A stretch of DNA of 6,327 nt, from the NCBI GenBank assembly GCA_031262265.1, contig JAISIB010000041.1:1-6327 (forward strand), in the 5' to 3' direction. This DNA is from Prevotellaceae bacterium (lineage in GTDB: Bacteria > Bacteroidota > Bacteroidia > Bacteroidales > Bacteroidaceae). The position numbers were made by a program, and so were the translations under genes. Positions 5,042 to 6,327 of the stretch are shown piece by piece. Positions within the stretch are counted from its first letter, which is position 1, and each line of letters begins with the position of its first letter. Under the pieces are notes generated by a model. It saw only the letters and a program-made list of their open reading frames with translations, had not been told where the DNA came from and did no database searches.

Positions 5042-6327
5042 TACCTTTATCGTGCGGGCAGTTCGCCGATTGCCCTTGTATAGCGTGATTGTCTGGTGGC
5101 TACTCCCCACAAGTGCCGTAGCTCAGCAATCCGAGAAACAGGATACGACACTTCAACGAAGTGTGGTCGTCGAACAAACCTATACCCTGCAAATAGGAGA
5201 AGCCCGCAAAGTAAATATACTGCCTCCCATACCCGAGTTATCGAGTCATCCGCGTGCCGTAGAATACTCACTCCGACAACATCCGATAGAAAACGTGCCC
5301 CAATCGCCGACGGCGCACGCCTTAGCCCGCACGGAAACTCCGTTGCCTGCACCGGGCTATCTGCGCATTGGCTACGGAAACAACGGAAATGCGGACGTAT
5401 TGGGCAATTACACGTTTCGTCTGTCCGGACGCGACCGTTTGAATATCTCCGGATCGTTCAACGGCATGAACGCCAAGCTACCAATGCAAAGCGCATACCC
5501 CGATATGCCAACCAAGTGGGCACATCGTTTTTATAGCACACGTATCGGAGCAGATTATCTTCATAATTTCAGCGGCATAAGCTTGGGAGTAAGCGGCACA
5601 TTCGGCGTAGATAATTATAATTTCCTACCGTTATCTCTATTTTCCCGCCAACGAAACACACAGGCAGACGCTCGATTGGCACTCTCTTCCACGAACGAAG
5701 ACGCGCCCATGCAGTATGTTATCAACCTCCAATACTTGACATTTCAACGCCACTCCGTAGCGGATGATATTGACCAAGACCTTACGCCGGAGAACGGACT
5801 GCTTCGCGAAAATCAGCTACGTCTTTCCGTTGACTTTTGGTCGCCGGTGACAGAAGAAAGTCGTATCGGAATCGCCGGCCAAGCCGAGCAACGAACCTAT
5901 GATTGGGAGAAATACAAAAATCCTTTGTTCGTTCAGCTCACACCCTACTATCTACTGACCAGCGGGCTATGGAATATTCGGCTGGGCATGCATGTGATGT
6001 TTCAATCCGGTATGGAGAAAACGTTGCGAGTAGCTCCCGACGTCTACGCAGGTCTGACGATTGCCGAACGCGTCACACTGTTCGCACAAGCGACGGGCGG
6101 AGTTGTCAGCAATGATCAGCGGCAATTGCTTCGTATAAACCCCTTTGCCATGTCGCATCGCACTCAATTGGAGAATAGCTTCGAGACTTATCATGCGCGG
6201 CTCGGAATAAAAGCTGGTTTCAACGGTATCGGAATACGCGCGGATGCGGGATTGGGAGAAATGAGAAACGCACTCATTGACAGGAATAGCTCTTCCGGCA
6301 TTATTTTCGACCCGACGAGCGAGGCAC
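5028..6327 (+). CDS. Predicted outer-membrane beta-barrel protein, 3' end cut by window edge
   Basis: The frame is open from the ATG at 5028 to the right edge, giving 433 residues with the C-terminus missing. Residues 1-32 look like a signal peptide: basic start, hydrophobic stretch YSVIVWWLL, cleavage after AVA before QQ. Residues 33-108 are a Pro-rich linker-like region containing RSVVVEQTYT and KVNILPPIPE. From about residue 110 the sequence becomes alternating short beta strands with aromatic ends and polar turns (for example GYLRIGYGNNGNADV, RDRLNISGSF, ISLGVSGTFGVDNYNF), typical of an outer-membrane barrel. No TonB-receptor plug domain is visible before the strands, so although such proteins are often annotated as TonB-dependent receptors, transport by that mechanism is doubtful. 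The 14-base overlap with the TPR gene suggests the two products are made together. GTG codons further in are possible starts but would shorten the signal. I do not recognise a named gene. Confidence 0.85.
   Translation, partial: MQSHNTFIVRAVRRLPLYSVIVWWLLPTSAVAQQSEKQDTTLQRSVVVEQTYTLQIGEARKVNILPPIPELSSHPRAVEYSLRQHPIENVPQSPTAHALARTETPLPAPGYLRIGYGNNGNADVLGNYTFRLSGRDRLNISGSFNGMNAKLPMQSAYPDMPTKWAHRFYSTRIGADYLHNFSGISLGVSGTFGVDNYNFLPLSLFSRQRNTQADARLALSSTNEDAPMQYVINLQYLTFQRHSVADDIDQDLTPENGLLRENQLRLSVDFWSPVTEESRIGIAGQAEQRTYDWEKYKNPLFVQLTPYYLLTSGLWNIRLGMHVMFQSGMEKTLRVAPDVYAGLTIAERVTLFAQATGGVVSNDQRQLLRINPFAMSHRTQLENSFETYHARLGIKAGFNGIGIRADAGLGEMRNALIDRNSSSGIIFDPTSEA

Noticed and set aside
5096..5536. Plus-strand open frame of 146 codons inside the barrel gene
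   Set aside because: It is in another frame of the 433-codon frame from 5028 that carries a signal peptide and continuous beta-strand pattern; its product is Arg/Ser/Thr-rich and featureless.
5028..6327. Annotation of the barrel gene as a TonB-dependent receptor (SusC-like)
   Set aside because: No plug domain or carboxypeptidase-like N-terminal domain fits between the signal peptide and the first strands, and no SusD-like partner is present; only a general outer-membrane barrel is supported.

Overview
The window looks like a chromosomal segment from a member of the Bacteroidota, most likely Bacteroidales. Three things support this. Both recognisable promoters have the TAnnTTTG -7 box typical of that phylum. 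Ribosome binding sites are weak or absent. The seryl-tRNA synthetase, bL27 and bL21 sequences resemble Bacteroidales homologues as I recall them; I could not run a search. Genus cannot be assigned.

The left third, on the minus strand, is a translation cluster in the order rplU (bL21), rpmA (bL27), serS (seryl-tRNA synthetase). serS runs off the left edge with only its last few residues missing. rplU and rpmA are 17 bases apart and surely co-transcribed. The 111-base gap between rpmA and serS holds a 10-bp perfect hairpin that probably acts as a terminator or attenuator. No clear separate serS promoter is visible.

Positions 1984-2254 form a dense divergent control region. Towards rplU there is a promoter and a predicted ~80-nt structured leader whose G-U pairs make sense only in the rplU mRNA strand. 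The region also holds a 10-bp inverted repeat bracketing the rplU core promoter, a 13-bp palindrome and two 18-bp direct repeats at 21-bp spacing. A consensus promoter (TTG-N19-TACCTTTG) drives the rightward genes.

The right two thirds, on the plus strand, is a two-gene unit. The first gene encodes a 928-residue exported protein built almost entirely of TPR-like helical repeats. The second overlaps it by 14 bases and encodes a signal-peptide-bearing, beta-strand-rich protein that looks like an outer-membrane barrel; it is cut by the right edge after 433 codons. The overlap and shared export suggest a periplasmic TPR scaffold working with an outer-membrane barrel. Its function is unknown and it is the best candidate in the window for an undescribed system. 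No mobile elements, CRISPR arrays, tRNA or rRNA genes were seen.
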